A model generated the notes under the pieces. The model was not told where the DNA came from. It saw only the letters and a list, made by a program, of their open reading frames with translations, and did no database searches. A stretch of 64,000 bases of DNA from contig CP109468.1 of NCBI GenBank assembly GCA_036227345.1, forward strand, positions 1,364,001-1,428,000, given 5' to 3'. Below, piece by piece: positions 16,727 through 25,688 of this stretch. This DNA is from Streptomyces sp. NBC_01463 (GTDB lineage Bacteria; Actinomycetota; Actinomycetes; Streptomycetales; Streptomycetaceae). The position numbers and the translations under genes are program-made. The stretch's first letter is position 1. Every line of letters begins with the position of its first letter.

Positions 16727-17998
16727 TCAGGCACCGAGCAGTACGGGAAAGGCCTCCATGTCGTTCTGCGTCATCACGGGCAGCTTGCGGATGTCCGCGT
16801 CCGGCACCGCGAGCCGCAGACCGGGGAAGCGCGCGAAGAGGGCGGGCAGGGCGATCCCCGCCTCGACCCGGGAGAGCGCCGCGCCGGGGCAGATGTGCGG
16901 TCCGTGGCCGAACGTCATGTGCCGGATCGGGGTGGCGCGGGTGATGTCGAACGCGTCCGCGTCCGGGCCGTGCTGCTCGGTGTCCCGGCCGATCACCCGG
17001 TAGGAGATGACGACACCTTCGCCCTTGGCGATGACCCCGTCACCGACCTGGATGTCCTCGGTGGCGAACCGCATCAGCAGATGGGTGGTCGGGGTGTCCC
17101 ACCGCAGGGTCTCCTCGATCACGGTCTCCCAGGAGACCTCCCCGTCGAGGACCATCCGCAGCTGCTCGGGGTGGGACAGGAGGGCGCGCACGGCGTTGAG
17201 GATGAGCCCGATCGTGGTCTCGTGCCCGGCCGCGACCATCGCCTTCAGGTTGCCGACCACCTCTTCCTCGGTCAGCGGCTCGCCGCCCTCGTCGGCGAGG
17301 ATCAGCGCGGACGTCAGGTCGTCGGTGGGCCGCGCGGTCTTCTCGCGTACGAGCCCGGCGTAGAAGACGTCCAGGTCGGCGAGGAGGGCCAGCCGCTCGT
17401 CCTGCGGCGTGAGCATGGAGAAGAAGGCCTTGTACTGACGGGTCAGCATGGCGTTCTCGGCGGGGTCCACGCCCATCAGCATGCCGACGACCCGCATGGG
17501 CAGCGGCTGCGCGAACACGGACTTCAGGTCGACGACGGCCCCGTCCCGCCCGCCCTCGGCGAGCGCGTCCAGCAGTTCCGAGGTGAACTTCTCGATGTCG
17601 GGGCGTATCGCCTCCAGGCGGCGGGGCGTGAGCGCCTGGGAGGTCTTGGTGCGGAGCCGGCGGTGCTCGGCACCGTCGACGGTGAACATCGACCGGCCGG
17701 CGTCGATCATCCCGATGAGCGGCCACGCGTGCGTCACCTCGCCGCTCTGCCACAGGCTCCAGGCGTCGAGGTCCTTCACCAGCCGCGGGTCGACGAGGAG
17801 CTGCCGGGCGTCGGCGTGCCGGGTGAGGGTCCAGGCGGGAACCCCGAGCAGCTCGATACGGGCCAGCGGCCCGGCGTCGCGCAGCCGTGCCGTCTCACCG
17901 TCGAGGTCCTGGACCATCGGGTCGATGACGACGACGGTCCCGCCGTCCTGAGCGGCGGCCTGGGCGGCTTCCTGGGCGGCGGCGTGAGGGCAGTTCAC
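16727..17998 (-). CDS. Cytochrome P450, CYP154-like
   Basis: Predicted haem monooxygenase, 423 residues, soluble bacterial type. It has the oxygen-binding helix AAGHETT (256-262), ExxR at E296-R299, and the haem loop FGHGPHICPG with ligand C370. The C-terminal pattern (LPVMTQNDMEAFPVLL) resembles CYP154 enzymes, but subfamily is a guess. The GTG start overlaps the upstream P450 stop by one base (TAGTG) and has AGGAG 8 nt before it, so the two genes are translationally coupled. CYP154 and CYP157 genes are commonly paired in Streptomyces, which fits this arrangement. Redox partners are not encoded nearby. Confidence 0.93.
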   Translation of the reverse strand: MNCPHAAAQEAAQAAAQDGGTVVVIDPMVQDLDGETARLRDAGPLARIELLGVPAWTLTRHADARQLLVDPRLVKDLDAWSLWQSGEVTHAWPLIGMIDAGRSMFTVDGAEHRRLRTKTSQALTPRRLEAIRPDIEKFTSELLDALAEGGRDGAVVDLKSVFAQPLPMRVVGMLMGVDPAENAMLTRQYKAFFSMLTPQDERLALLADLDVFYAGLVREKTARPTDDLTSALILADEGGEPLTEEEVVGNLKAMVAAGHETTIGLILNAVRALLSHPEQLRMVLDGEVSWETVIEETLRWDTPTTHLLMRFATEDIQVGDGVIAKGEGVVISYRVIGRDTEQHGPDADAFDITRATPIRHMTFGHGPHICPGAALSRVEAGIALPALFARFPGLRLAVPDADIRKLPVMTQNDMEAFPVLLGA

Positions 17999-19296
17999 TA
18001 GAAGTCTCCTGTCGTGCGAACGGGGGTGAACCGGACGGGGAGCGAGGTGGTGCCCCGCAGAAAGGCGGAGGGCCGCCGTACGAGGTCCTGGACGGCGACG
18101 CCGAGCTGGAGGTCGGGCAGCCGGTCGAGCAGCACCTCGATGCCGGTACGGGCGATGATCTCGGCGATCTCCTGGGCGGCGAACGGGCACCGGTACTCGC
18201 CGTGGCTGAAGGCCAGGTGCGCGCCGTTGCCGCCCTGGGCCGGGGCGCCGCTGCCGGACATGCTCTGCCGGATCAGCGGATCGGTGTTGGCGGCGCCGAG
18301 CCCGAGCAGCAGCATGTCGCCTGCCTTGATCCGCTGTCCGCCGAGCTGGGTGTCCCGTACGGCCCAGCGGCCGGAGAGGATCTGGGTGGGCGTGTCCTCC
18401 CAGAGCACCTCGTTCATGGCCTCGCCGATGCTGCGCCGGCCGCGGGCCATGGAGTCGGCGAACTCGTCCTCGGTGAGCATCAGCCGCAGGGAGTTGCTGA
18501 TCCAGTCGGCGGTGGTGAGGTGCCCGGCGGCCGTGATGGCCATCAGGTCGAGCATGTACTCCTCGTCGGTGAACACCTCGGGGAACGCGAGCATGCGGGA
18601 GGTCACGTCGTCCCCCGGCACGGCCCGCTTCGCGGCCACCAGCCGCGCCATGTGCTCCCCGAACCGCAGATGGGCGCTCTGCGCACCCGGTCCGCCGTCG
18701 GCGAGGTCCCTCAACACCTGGGCGATGTCGGCGCCTTCGTCGTCGGGGAAGCCGACGAGGCGGGCGAGGACGAGGACGGGCAGGGGTTCACAGAAGTCGG
18801 AGACGAGGTCGGCGGTCCCCCTGCTGCACACGTCGTCGATCAGACGGTCCGCCAACTCCTCGCAGTGGCGCCGGATCTCGAACGGATCGGCGGCTTCGAG
18901 GGCCGGCCCCACCATGCGCGCGTGCCGCCGGTGCTCCTCCCCCGCACTGAAGTAGATGGACGGCAGGGGCCGCCCCACCATCGGCAGCAGCGGCCAGTCG
19001 TCGGGGATGTGCGGCCACTGGTTCCACAGACCGACGTCGCGGGGGAACAGCTCGCCGTCGCTGGTGACTTGGTGGAGCTCGCGGTACCCGATGACCAGCC
19101 AGGCGGGGAACCCGCCGGGCAGTTCCACCGGGACGACGGGCCCGTGATCCCGCCGCATGCCGCGGTAGACGGCCTGCGGCTCGGTCTGGAAGCCGGGCCC
19201 GCTGAGCGGCACGGCTCCGGAGGCGGCGTGCGCCGGACAGCCGGGAGGAGGAGACGGAGAGGGCGGCGCGGGCTCTGTGGAAGAAGGGCGCGTCAT
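17998..19296 (-). CDS. Atypical cytochrome P450, CYP157-like (no ExxR)
   Basis: Predicted P450, 432 residues, with a proline-rich N terminus (residues 8-20). The haem loop reads FSHGEYRCPF with ligand C370, keeping the cysteine but changing residues around it. The K-helix motif, normally ExxR, reads EVLW (296-299) followed by EDTP, so the arginine is absent. Loss of ExxR is the published hallmark of the Streptomyces CYP157 family. The oxygen-binding helix is TAAGHLTT (255-262), with Leu where Glu or Asp is usual. The ATG at 19296 is chosen for its CAGGAG site; an in-frame GTG at 19326 is less likely. It is first of the two-gene P450 operon. Whether it is a catalyst or a partner protein is unknown. 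Confidence 0.92.
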   Translation of the reverse strand: MTRPSSTEPAPPSPSPPPGCPAHAASGAVPLSGPGFQTEPQAVYRGMRRDHGPVVPVELPGGFPAWLVIGYRELHQVTSDGELFPRDVGLWNQWPHIPDDWPLLPMVGRPLPSIYFSAGEEHRRHARMVGPALEAADPFEIRRHCEELADRLIDDVCSRGTADLVSDFCEPLPVLVLARLVGFPDDEGADIAQVLRDLADGGPGAQSAHLRFGEHMARLVAAKRAVPGDDVTSRMLAFPEVFTDEEYMLDLMAITAAGHLTTADWISNSLRLMLTEDEFADSMARGRRSIGEAMNEVLWEDTPTQILSGRWAVRDTQLGGQRIKAGDMLLLGLGAANTDPLIRQSMSGSGAPAQGGNGAHLAFSHGEYRCPFAAQEIAEIIARTGIEVLLDRLPDLQLGVAVQDLVRRPSAFLRGTTSLPVRFTPVRTTGDF

Positions 19297-19330
19297 GAGT
19301 CCTGACTCCTGTGGCGACAGCTGCACGCGT

Positions 19331-19351
19331 CATGATCATGCGATCAACGCA
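19331..19351. promoter_or_regulatory. Palindromic AT-rich site upstream of P450 pair
   Basis: A perfect 10-bp palindrome CATGATCATG (19331-19340) overlaps an interrupted repeat TGCG-N5-CGCA (19339-19351). It lies 35-55 bp upstream of the CYP157-like start in a locally AT-rich stretch, a plausible promoter or operator. The rest of 19297-19521 shows no gene. Confidence 0.35.
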
Positions 19352-19521
19352 TGTTCACTATAAGGATTTTGTGTGACGCCGGACCGGTCAACAGCGATCA
19401 ATTTCGCGCCTTGAACGCAACAACCGGGCGACAACTCCCCACATTTGCAGAGCATCACGAAGTACCGCCCGGCACGATGCGCGCGGGCGGTACGGGACGG
19501 GCGAGTCGGACAGCCAAGGCC

Positions 19522-19956
19522 CTAGGCCAGGGAGGAGCGCTCCCCGGCACGGACGCCCTCGCAGAGGTCCCCGCCCTCCAGGCCGACGTTCACCAGCCCG
19601 GCAGCACCCCGGGTTCCCCCACCGGCACCGCCGCTGTCGCCGTCGCCGTGCACGAGCTTCAGCGCATGCCAGCGCGGCAGCCAGTACACGCGCCCGCGGT
19701 GAGCCGCGAGAGTCTCCCGCAGTGCGCCGGGGGCATGCGTCCAGACGGCGGGAAGGTCGTTCGCGTAGTCGAAGGCGGGACGGAGTTCGACCCATCCGTC
19801 GTCGCGGACATCACCGGCGGTGAGCAGGATCTCGACGGCCTGCCCCGGCTCCTGGCGGCACTTCTTCGCATGGATCCAGTGCACGCGGTGACCCGCGGCG
19901 TAGCGGGAGCAGTCGTCGCTCCGCACGGAGTCGTTCTGGGTGAGATGACGCAGCAT
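19522..19956 (-). CDS. Hypothetical protein
   Basis: A 144-residue product I do not recognise, starting MLRHLTQNDSVRSDDCSRY. The central part (HWIHAKKCRQEPGQAVEILL, then WVELRPAFDYANDLP) has normal amino-acid composition and codon bias, while the last 40 residues are glycine-rich and less convincing. No signal peptide or membrane segment is seen. The ATG at 19956 is preferred to an upstream start at 20109 because the intervening segment is arginine-rich and atypical; GGAAGG lies 12 nt before the ATG. It sits between the P450 pair and the phospholipase gene on the same strand. Confidence 0.5.
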   Translation of the reverse strand: MLRHLTQNDSVRSDDCSRYAAGHRVHWIHAKKCRQEPGQAVEILLTAGDVRDDGWVELRPAFDYANDLPAVWTHAPGALRETLAAHRGRVYWLPRWHALKLVHGDGDSGGAGGGTRGAAGLVNVGLEGGDLCEGVRAGERSSLA

Positions 19957-20161
19957 GGTGGGATTCGCCTTCCGGGACGAGGACCCCGGGTGTCCTGCAC
20001 CGCGGTCCGCTGTTCCCCGCACCCTGCGCACGGGGCAGGTCGTCACCCGGAGCACCCGCAGCGGAGCGGGGTGCCGTCCAGCAAGCCGGGGCTGCGCGCT
20101 GGAACTCATGACCCGACGAAAACTCTAACCCACGCAAACCGCACGACCCGACGGGTGGTCA

Positions 20162-20200
20162 GGAGCGTTGCGGCACCCCCCTCGGGTGTCGCGACGCTCC
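20162..20200. terminator. Hairpin terminator after phospholipase gene
   Basis: Inverted repeat of 17 bp (20162-20178 and 20184-20200) containing two G-T wobble pairs, with a 5-nt loop, 27 bp beyond the end of the minus-strand phospholipase gene. Confidence 0.7.
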
Positions 20201-20226
20201 CGCCCCACCGCCGGACCGTCGGCCAC

Positions 20227-22293
20227 TCACCCGGTGACGAGACCCGGGTCGCTCGTACCGGCTTCGCCGGTCTCGACGTGTCCGGCGAAGCGCCGCAGGA
20301 AGGCGGTGTCCGCGTCGGAGGTGACGGCGATGTCGTACCAGCGCTTGCTTTCCCGCAGGTCGAGGACGTGCTTCACGGTCGCGCCCGCCCGCACGGTGAA
20401 GGTCTCCGCGCCGCTTCCGTACCCGGCGGCACGGCGAACGGTCAGGTGCACGCTCGCGGACCCGCCGTTGAAGAGGGTGAGTTCGAGCCCACCGGTCGCG
20501 GCGACATGACGAGCCGTCACCTCAGGTCCGGCCACCTTCCCGGCGGACCTGAAGGCACGCAGGAACCCGTTGGGACCGTGGACGGTGAGATCGGTCACGC
20601 CGTTGGAGTAGAGCGTGTTCCAGCTGTCCGAGAGCGACGCGCCGGCCCCGGCGGTGTAGGTCCAGGGCCCGTCGGTGCGGTTCGCGGAGGTCACCAGGAA
20701 CTGCGCCCCGGCCGCGGCCCCGCCGCTGAAGGTGAGGCGGTACTTGCCGGTGGCCGGGTCGGCGGCCCCGTCCACGAAGGGCGCGTAGCGCAGCGGCCGG
20801 GTGGGACGGGCGCCCTTCTCCTGTTTGGGCACGCTGCCGGTGGCGGGCGGTGCGGGCACGTAGTCGGGGTGGCGGCCGCGGTCCGGGGGCTCATAGGCGT
20901 CGGTCGACGGCAGCGGGGCGTCCGAGGTGTCCGTACGGCCGAAGTCGAAGGCGGAGGTGAGATCGCCGCAGACGGCGCGGCGCCAGGGTGAGATGTTCGG
21001 CTCGTGCACGCCGAAGCGCTCTTCCATGAACCGGATGACGGAGGTGTGGTCGAAGACCTCGGAACAGGCGAAGCCGCCGGTGCTCCACGGCGAGACGACG
21101 AGCATGGGCACGCGCTGCCCGAGTCCGTACGGCCCGGCCGCGTACCGGATGTCGCCCGGGAAGTAGTCGGCGGCGGTGTCCACGGTGGACAGCCCCTGGC
21201 CGGGCCCCGAGGGCACGAAGGGCGGCACGACGTGGTCGAAGAAGCCGTCGTTCTCGTCGTAGGTGATGAAGAGGGCGGTCCTGCCCCACACCTCGGGATC
21301 GGAGGTCAGCGCGTCGAGGACCTGCGAGATGTACCAGGCGCCGTAGTTGGCGGGCCAGTTGGGATGCTCGCTGTAGGCCTCCGGCGCGACGATCCAGGAC
21401 ACCTTGGGCAGCGTCCCGGCCCGGACGTCGGCCTTCAGGTCGTCGAGGAGCCCGCCGGCGCTCTTGATGTCGGTACCGGTGCGCGCCTTGTCGAAGAGCG
21501 GATCACCGGGCTCGGCACCGCGGTAACTGTTGAAGTAGAGAAGCGAGTTGTCCCCGTACGTCCCCCGGTAGGCGTCGTCGATCCACCCCCAGGACCCGGC
21601 GGCGTCGAGCCCGTCGCCGATGTCCTGGTAGACCTTCCACGACACCCCGGCCTGCTCCAGCCGCTCGGGATAGGTGGTCCAGCCGTACCCGGCCTCGTCA
21701 TTGCCGAGCACGGGACCGCCACCGGTGCGGTCGTTCCCCGTGTACCCGCTCCAGAGGTAGTAGCGGTTCGGGTCGGTCGACCCGATGAACGAGCAGTGGT
21801 ACGCGTCGCAGACGGTGAAGGCGTCGGCGAGCGCGTAGTGGAACGGAATGTCCTCACGCGTGAGGTGGGCCATCGTCGTCGCGGTCTTGGCGGGCACCCA
21901 CTGGTCGTACGCACCCTTGTTGAACGCGCGGTGACCGCCGGCCCAGTCGTGGTTCAGGTCCTGGAGGAACTGCATCCCGAGCTTGTCGGCGGGCGGCCTG
22001 AACGGCAGCACCTCCTTGCCGAGCAGGTCCTTCTGATGCCAGACCGGCTTTCCGCTCGGAAGCGTGACCGGCCGGGGGTCGCCGTAGCCGCGGACACCCT
22101 TCATGGTGCCGAAGTAGTGATCGAAGGATCGATTCTCCTGCATCAGGACGACGATGTGCTCGACGTCCTGGAGCGTGCCGGTACGGCCCCGGGCGGGGAG
22201 GGACGAGGCACGGGCGATGCTGCCGGAGAGCGCGGTGAAGGCGGCTGCGCCTCCGGCGAGTTGCAGGAGGCGACGACGGTTGAGTTCTGCCAT
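20227..22293 (-). CDS. Tat-exported phospholipase C-like phosphoesterase
   Basis: Predicted extracellular phosphocholine-specific phospholipase C (or related acid phosphatase), 688 residues. The N terminus NRRRLLQLAGGAAAF is a twin-arginine signal. The phosphoesterase domain (about 45-430) starts with HIVVLMQENRSFDHYFG, the metal-site signature, and contains ITYDENDGFFDHVVPP and WSTGGF. Two C-terminal beta domains of the DUF756 type (about 480-580 and 590-680) are typical of the bacterial non-haemolytic phospholipase C. The ATG at 22293 is chosen because the Tat motif follows at once, and GAGG lies about 10 nt upstream. Such enzymes are often induced by phosphate starvation, but I see no clear PHO box upstream. 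Confidence 0.93.
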   Translation of the reverse strand: MAELNRRRLLQLAGGAAAFTALSGSIARASSLPARGRTGTLQDVEHIVVLMQENRSFDHYFGTMKGVRGYGDPRPVTLPSGKPVWHQKDLLGKEVLPFRPPADKLGMQFLQDLNHDWAGGHRAFNKGAYDQWVPAKTATTMAHLTREDIPFHYALADAFTVCDAYHCSFIGSTDPNRYYLWSGYTGNDRTGGGPVLGNDEAGYGWTTYPERLEQAGVSWKVYQDIGDGLDAAGSWGWIDDAYRGTYGDNSLLYFNSYRGAEPGDPLFDKARTGTDIKSAGGLLDDLKADVRAGTLPKVSWIVAPEAYSEHPNWPANYGAWYISQVLDALTSDPEVWGRTALFITYDENDGFFDHVVPPFVPSGPGQGLSTVDTAADYFPGDIRYAAGPYGLGQRVPMLVVSPWSTGGFACSEVFDHTSVIRFMEERFGVHEPNISPWRRAVCGDLTSAFDFGRTDTSDAPLPSTDAYEPPDRGRHPDYVPAPPATGSVPKQEKGARPTRPLRYAPFVDGAADPATGKYRLTFSGGAAAGAQFLVTSANRTDGPWTYTAGAGASLSDSWNTLYSNGVTDLTVHGPNGFLRAFRSAGKVAGPEVTARHVAATGGLELTLFNGGSASVHLTVRRAAGYGSGAETFTVRAGATVKHVLDLRESKRWYDIAVTSDADTAFLRRFAGHVETGEAGTSDPGLVTG

Positions 22294-22622
22294 GGGTGGG
22301 GGCCTCTGTGGGGTGAGGGGACGTGCGGGCGAAAGCGACTGGAGTGTTCCAGAATCGGCAGGCCCGGGGGAAGACCCGTGCGGTGTGCACATGGTGGTAT
22401 TCGGGGGAACAGTCGGCAACGGAATGGATTGCCGCACTCATGCGAACACTTCCGACCGCACGGACGGGTAAACGCTGCGGCACCCTCTCCGCACCCCGCG
22501 TCCTGCCGGAACCGGGAAGGCCCGGGAGCGCGGAACTGCCGACTCCCGTTCTTGCAGGTGACGGTCCACGGGGCACACGCTGAGCCGGCACGCGCACTGC
22601 CGACAGGACGCGGGGACCCCGA
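22294..22622. other. Intergenic region, nothing recognised
   Basis: About 330 bp between the divergent phospholipase gene and the disrupted membrane-protein gene. It holds the phospholipase ribosome site and locally lower GC near 22380-22440, which may be promoter sequence. I see no tandem PHO-box repeats, no RNA gene and no convincing reading frame. Confidence 0.35.
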
Positions 22623-23543
22623 GTGAGACACGTACCCTTCATCCGCTGGGTGTTGACACTCGGCGTGCTGCCGATCAGCTGCCGTCTATACGACCGCACC
22701 GGAGATGCCCGAGCTCAGGCAGGTCGATCTGACCGTGCTCGAAGAGGCACCGGACGGGGCCTGCACGGTCCGCTGGAAGGACCCGTTCGACCAGCGCCGG
22801 CACGAGGCCCCGTATCGGTGCGACACCACACGCGACCCGGTCCTGAAGGCGCCGAACCACGACCTGAGGACAGGTCACGGCTGGGACACCGGCTTCGTGG
22901 TCGCCGAGGGCGGGGCCAGGGGCGAGCTGTACTCGCTGAGCGAGGACGACGAGGCCGCCGGTCGGATCGGCCTCTCCGACACGCTGATGGTCATCGGGCT
23001 GCTGCTGACGATCACCGGCCTGGTCGGCGGAAACATCCGTGCGGTGCCGCGACTGCGCGGCGTCGATCCGGACGTCGTCCGCCGGGCGTGGGATCTGGCC
23101 CACGCGGCCGACCTGGTGGCCGAGGACTACGAGAAGGCGCTGGCCGCGGGCCGCGGGCCGAACGGCCTGGGACCCGCTGCATCAGGAGGGGGTGCGAGCT
23201 GGCAGCCCGGCTGGAACTCCTGCTCACCGAGGCGCCCGCCGCCACCGGCTGCGCGCGAATGCCGCAAGCCGGCCCGGAACAACGCCGCCGGACGCGGGCC
23301 GCACTGGCCGAGCTCCGCCACCTGCTGGACGCGGCGGACCGGAACTCCGTCGCCGAAGAGTTCCGCCAGACCTCGGCCGACCTGCTCCGCGGACCGGACA
23401 CCGAGCGGGACGCGATGTCCGCCTGGCTGGACTTCGCGTCCCGTTCCGATGCGTACTACCGCCTGCTGACGGAGGTCACGAGCGGCGCGGTGAATCGGCG
23501 CGGCCGCTCTCCCGCACCGGAACTCCGGAAGCAAGCGCGGTGA
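22623..23543 (+). pseudogene. Frameshifted membrane-protein gene
   Basis: The coding signal runs through 22.62-23.54 kb but changes frame. From 22623 one frame reads VRHVPFIRWVLTLGVLPIS, a membrane-anchor-like start. From about 22680 another frame carries TTAPEMPELRQVDLTVL, through a clear membrane helix TLMVIGLLLTITGLVGG, to about 23180. The first frame then resumes with LAARLELLLTEAPAATG and continues to the stop at 23543. A short stretch near 23170-23195 may use the third frame. Joined, they give one protein of about 300 residues with two membrane helices and a cytoplasmic C-terminal part. It is either a pseudogene with two or three indels or a sequencing artefact. The family is not recognised. 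Confidence 0.6.
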
Positions 23544-23579
23544 GCGGCACCCCAACAGGACAGCCGGAACAGGTCACAT

Positions 23580-23613
23580 CACCTGAGGCCGTGGCCCGCC
23601 GCCGTCTCAGGTG
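23580..23613. terminator. Possible weak terminator between convergent genes
   Basis: Eight-bp inverted repeat CACCTGAG/CTCAGGTG with an 18-nt GC-rich loop, at the meeting point of the frameshifted gene and the alpha/beta hydrolase gene; it includes the hydrolase stop codon. Confidence 0.35.
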
Positions 23614-24659
23614 GCGCTGCGCTCGCTCGCTTCGCGGAGGTCGCGTTCGACCGTGCGGTCGTGGGCGGCTCCCGGCTCGCCCGGGGGCCTGACGGGGCGG
23701 CCCGTGCGCAGGAGTTCGCGCCAGCGCTCCGGGCTCCAGTTCGCCGGGGTCGTGGTGTCCATGAAGTGCTCGACCAGGGCGCAGAAGCGGGCCGGGTCCG
23801 CGTGGAAGGGGAAGTGCCCGGCGCCGTCGAAGATCTCCAGGCGGCTGCCCGGCATCGCCGCGTGGGCTCCATGGGCGTGGCGTACCGGCACGACGCTGTC
23901 GCGGGAGCCCCAGAGGAGCAGCGTGGGCATGCCTTCGGTGAGGTAGCAGCGGTCGAGCATGGTGACGACCTGGCCCCGCCAGTCGACCACCGAGCGCAGG
24001 GTGCTGATGAACGCGGAGCGGGACGTGGCGTCGGGCAGGGCGTCCACGACGTTCAGCAACTCCGCCGCGTCCTGGCCCAGATCGGTGTCCAGCAGCTTCA
24101 TCAGAGCGGTGAAGAGGCCGACTTGGGTGCGCATACCGGGCAGCCGGAGGGTGGAGAGCATGAGGTCCGCGCCGGGCAGGGACACCGCGCGCAGGACCGG
24201 AGTGACCTCGCGGCCCACACCGCCCGCGCTGACCAGGATGAGGCGGTCCGTGCGCTCCGGGAACTGGTAGGCGAACTGCATGGCCACCCCACCGCCCAGC
24301 GAGTGGCCGACCAGCGTGGCGCGCTCGATGCCGAGGACGCCCAGGAGGTCCCGCATCCCGTTCGCGTACCCGGCCACCGAGTAGTCGGCCCGCGGTTTGT
24401 CGGAGTCACCGTGGCCGAGCAGGTCGGGTGCGATGACGGTGTGGTTGCGGGCCAGCTCGGGAATGAGGTCCGACCATGTGGCGGAGGAGTCGCCGATGCC
24501 GTGGATCAGGAGGATCGCGGGACCCTCGCCGGCGATGCGGTAGGCCCTGCGGTAGCCGTGCACCGTGTGGTGGCTGAGCCGGACCGTCACCTCAGGCACC
24601 GATTGCAGCGGGTTCGTGTGCGGCGGCAGGTGCGGTACGGACTGGGTGGAGCGGGTCAC
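23607..24659 (-). CDS. Alpha/beta hydrolase
   Basis: Predicted serine hydrolase or esterase of the alpha/beta fold, 350 residues. The oxyanion region is LLIHGIGDSSATW, the nucleophile elbow GHSLGGG has S120, and the acid and base lie in GSRDSVVP and GAGHFPFH, so the triad is complete. No signal peptide is present. GTG at 24659 is chosen because GGGAGG lies 8 nt upstream; an upstream in-frame start at 24746 would lie in the divergent promoter region. Such proteins are sometimes called haloalkane dehalogenase- or lipase-like, but the substrate cannot be read from sequence. Confidence 0.9.
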   Translation of the reverse strand: MTRSTQSVPHLPPHTNPLQSVPEVTVRLSHHTVHGYRRAYRIAGEGPAILLIHGIGDSSATWSDLIPELARNHTVIAPDLLGHGDSDKPRADYSVAGYANGMRDLLGVLGIERATLVGHSLGGGVAMQFAYQFPERTDRLILVSAGGVGREVTPVLRAVSLPGADLMLSTLRLPGMRTQVGLFTALMKLLDTDLGQDAAELLNVVDALPDATSRSAFISTLRSVVDWRGQVVTMLDRCYLTEGMPTLLLWGSRDSVVPVRHAHGAHAAMPGSRLEIFDGAGHFPFHADPARFCALVEHFMDTTTPANWSPERWRELLRTGRPVRPPGEPGAAHDRTVERDLREASERSAT

Positions 24660-24791
24660 GAGATCGCCTCCCGTCTTCACTGGCTCATCGTCCGAGCGTA
24701 GGACCTCCGAGGTCACCGGGCATTTCCGCGAGGTTTCCGGCAGCACGCACGACGGCCCGGGGTGGGGGTCGCACCCCAGTCCCCCCTAGTG

Positions 24792-24817
24792 CTTCCTGGG
24801 GGACAACCCCCAGGAAG
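24792..24817. repeat. Strong stem-loop in divergent promoter region
   Basis: Perfect 11-bp inverted repeat (arms 24792-24802 and 24807-24817, CTTCCTGGGGG arm) with an ACAA loop. It lies between the divergent hydrolase and GtrA genes, so it is not a simple 3' terminator for either. It could be a protein-binding site, an attenuator in the GtrA leader or a dispersed hairpin repeat. Confidence 0.6.
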
Positions 24818-24912
24818 GTCGGGGGAAAACCGGGTCGTCGGGAGGACGCCGGGTCCGTAGGTTCTGGAGTGGAATATGCACACCGCTCCACACAGCCTTC
24901 GGAGGCCCTCTC

Positions 24913-25392
24913 GTGACCGCCCCTTCACTCCAGCAGACGCGCACGCTTCACCCGGCCCTGGCGGCCTTCGTGCGCTTTGTGATCTGTGGTGGCGGGGTCG
25001 GGGTTGCGTCCAGTGGCGTTCTGGTCCTCCTCCACGACCGGATACCGCTGGCCGTCGCCAATGCGCTCGTCACCGTCGTGTCCACCGTGATCGCGACCGA
25101 GCTGCACAGCCGGGTCTCGTTCCGCAGCGGACGCCGGGGGTGGGGCGTCCACCTCCAGTCCGGCCTGACCGTCGCCGTCAGCTACGCCTTCACGACCGGG
25201 GCGCTGCTCTGCCTGTACGCGGTCCGGTCCGAGCCTTCGACGCTCGTCCAGCAGAGCGTCTATCTGTCGGCGTCGGCCCTCGCCGGGGTCGGGCGGTTCG
25301 CGCTGCTGCGGGTGGTCGTCTTCGGGGAGCGCGGGGCGGGCGGCGCACGTGAGGCGTCGCTCGGCAAGGCGTCCGTGGCCATGGCGGCCTGA
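24913..25392 (+). CDS. GtrA-family membrane protein
   Basis: Predicted small integral membrane protein of the GtrA/DPMS family, 159 residues with four membrane helices (about 20-40, 45-65, 80-105 and 113-132). GtrA proteins take part in moving or handling polyprenyl-phosphate-linked sugars for cell-surface glycans. The start FVRFVICGGGVGVASSGVL and the charged RVSFRSGRR loop fit the family. GTG at 24913 has GGAGG 7 nt upstream. It is a lone gene, without an adjacent glycosyltransferase, so its sugar is unknown. Confidence 0.85.
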   Translation: MTAPSLQQTRTLHPALAAFVRFVICGGGVGVASSGVLVLLHDRIPLAVANALVTVVSTVIATELHSRVSFRSGRRGWGVHLQSGLTVAVSYAFTTGALLCLYAVRSEPSTLVQQSVYLSASALAGVGRFALLRVVVFGERGAGGAREASLGKASVAMAA

Positions 25393-25688
25393 GTACGGCG
25401 CGGGCGCCGGCCGGTCCGTGATCCGTGTGCCCGGGTCGTCCCGCTAGGCCGTCCTCCCGCACGGCGACGGCTTCGGCGTGGGCGCGGACCGACGGGCGGT
25501 AGTGGTACCGGACGGCGTTGCCGGCCGTGGTGCGCCGCTCCAGGAGCAGAGCCGCGACGGGTGCGCGGCGGTCACACGTCAGGCACGCGCTGCACCGAGG
25601 TTGGTTATCCTGACCCACGTTCCAGGTGATCACGGTGGGCCCCGTCGGCCGCCGACGCGGGCCGCGCGCCCGTCGAGGGGAGAGTCAC
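25393..25688. other. Intergenic, possible small gene or remnant on minus strand
   Basis: The minus strand around 25440-25620 reads as a plausible protein segment (PRCSACLTCDRRAPVAALLL, then LERRTTAGNAVRYHYR), with CxxC pairs suggesting a small zinc-binding protein. The frame then runs on into the GtrA gene without a natural stop, and no ribosome site is clear. It may be a small unrecognised gene, a decayed one or chance. Confidence 0.25.

Noticed and set aside
16727..19296. P450 pair as part of a conservon.
   Set aside because: The kinase-like, roadblock, DUF742 and GTPase genes of conservons are absent on both sides.
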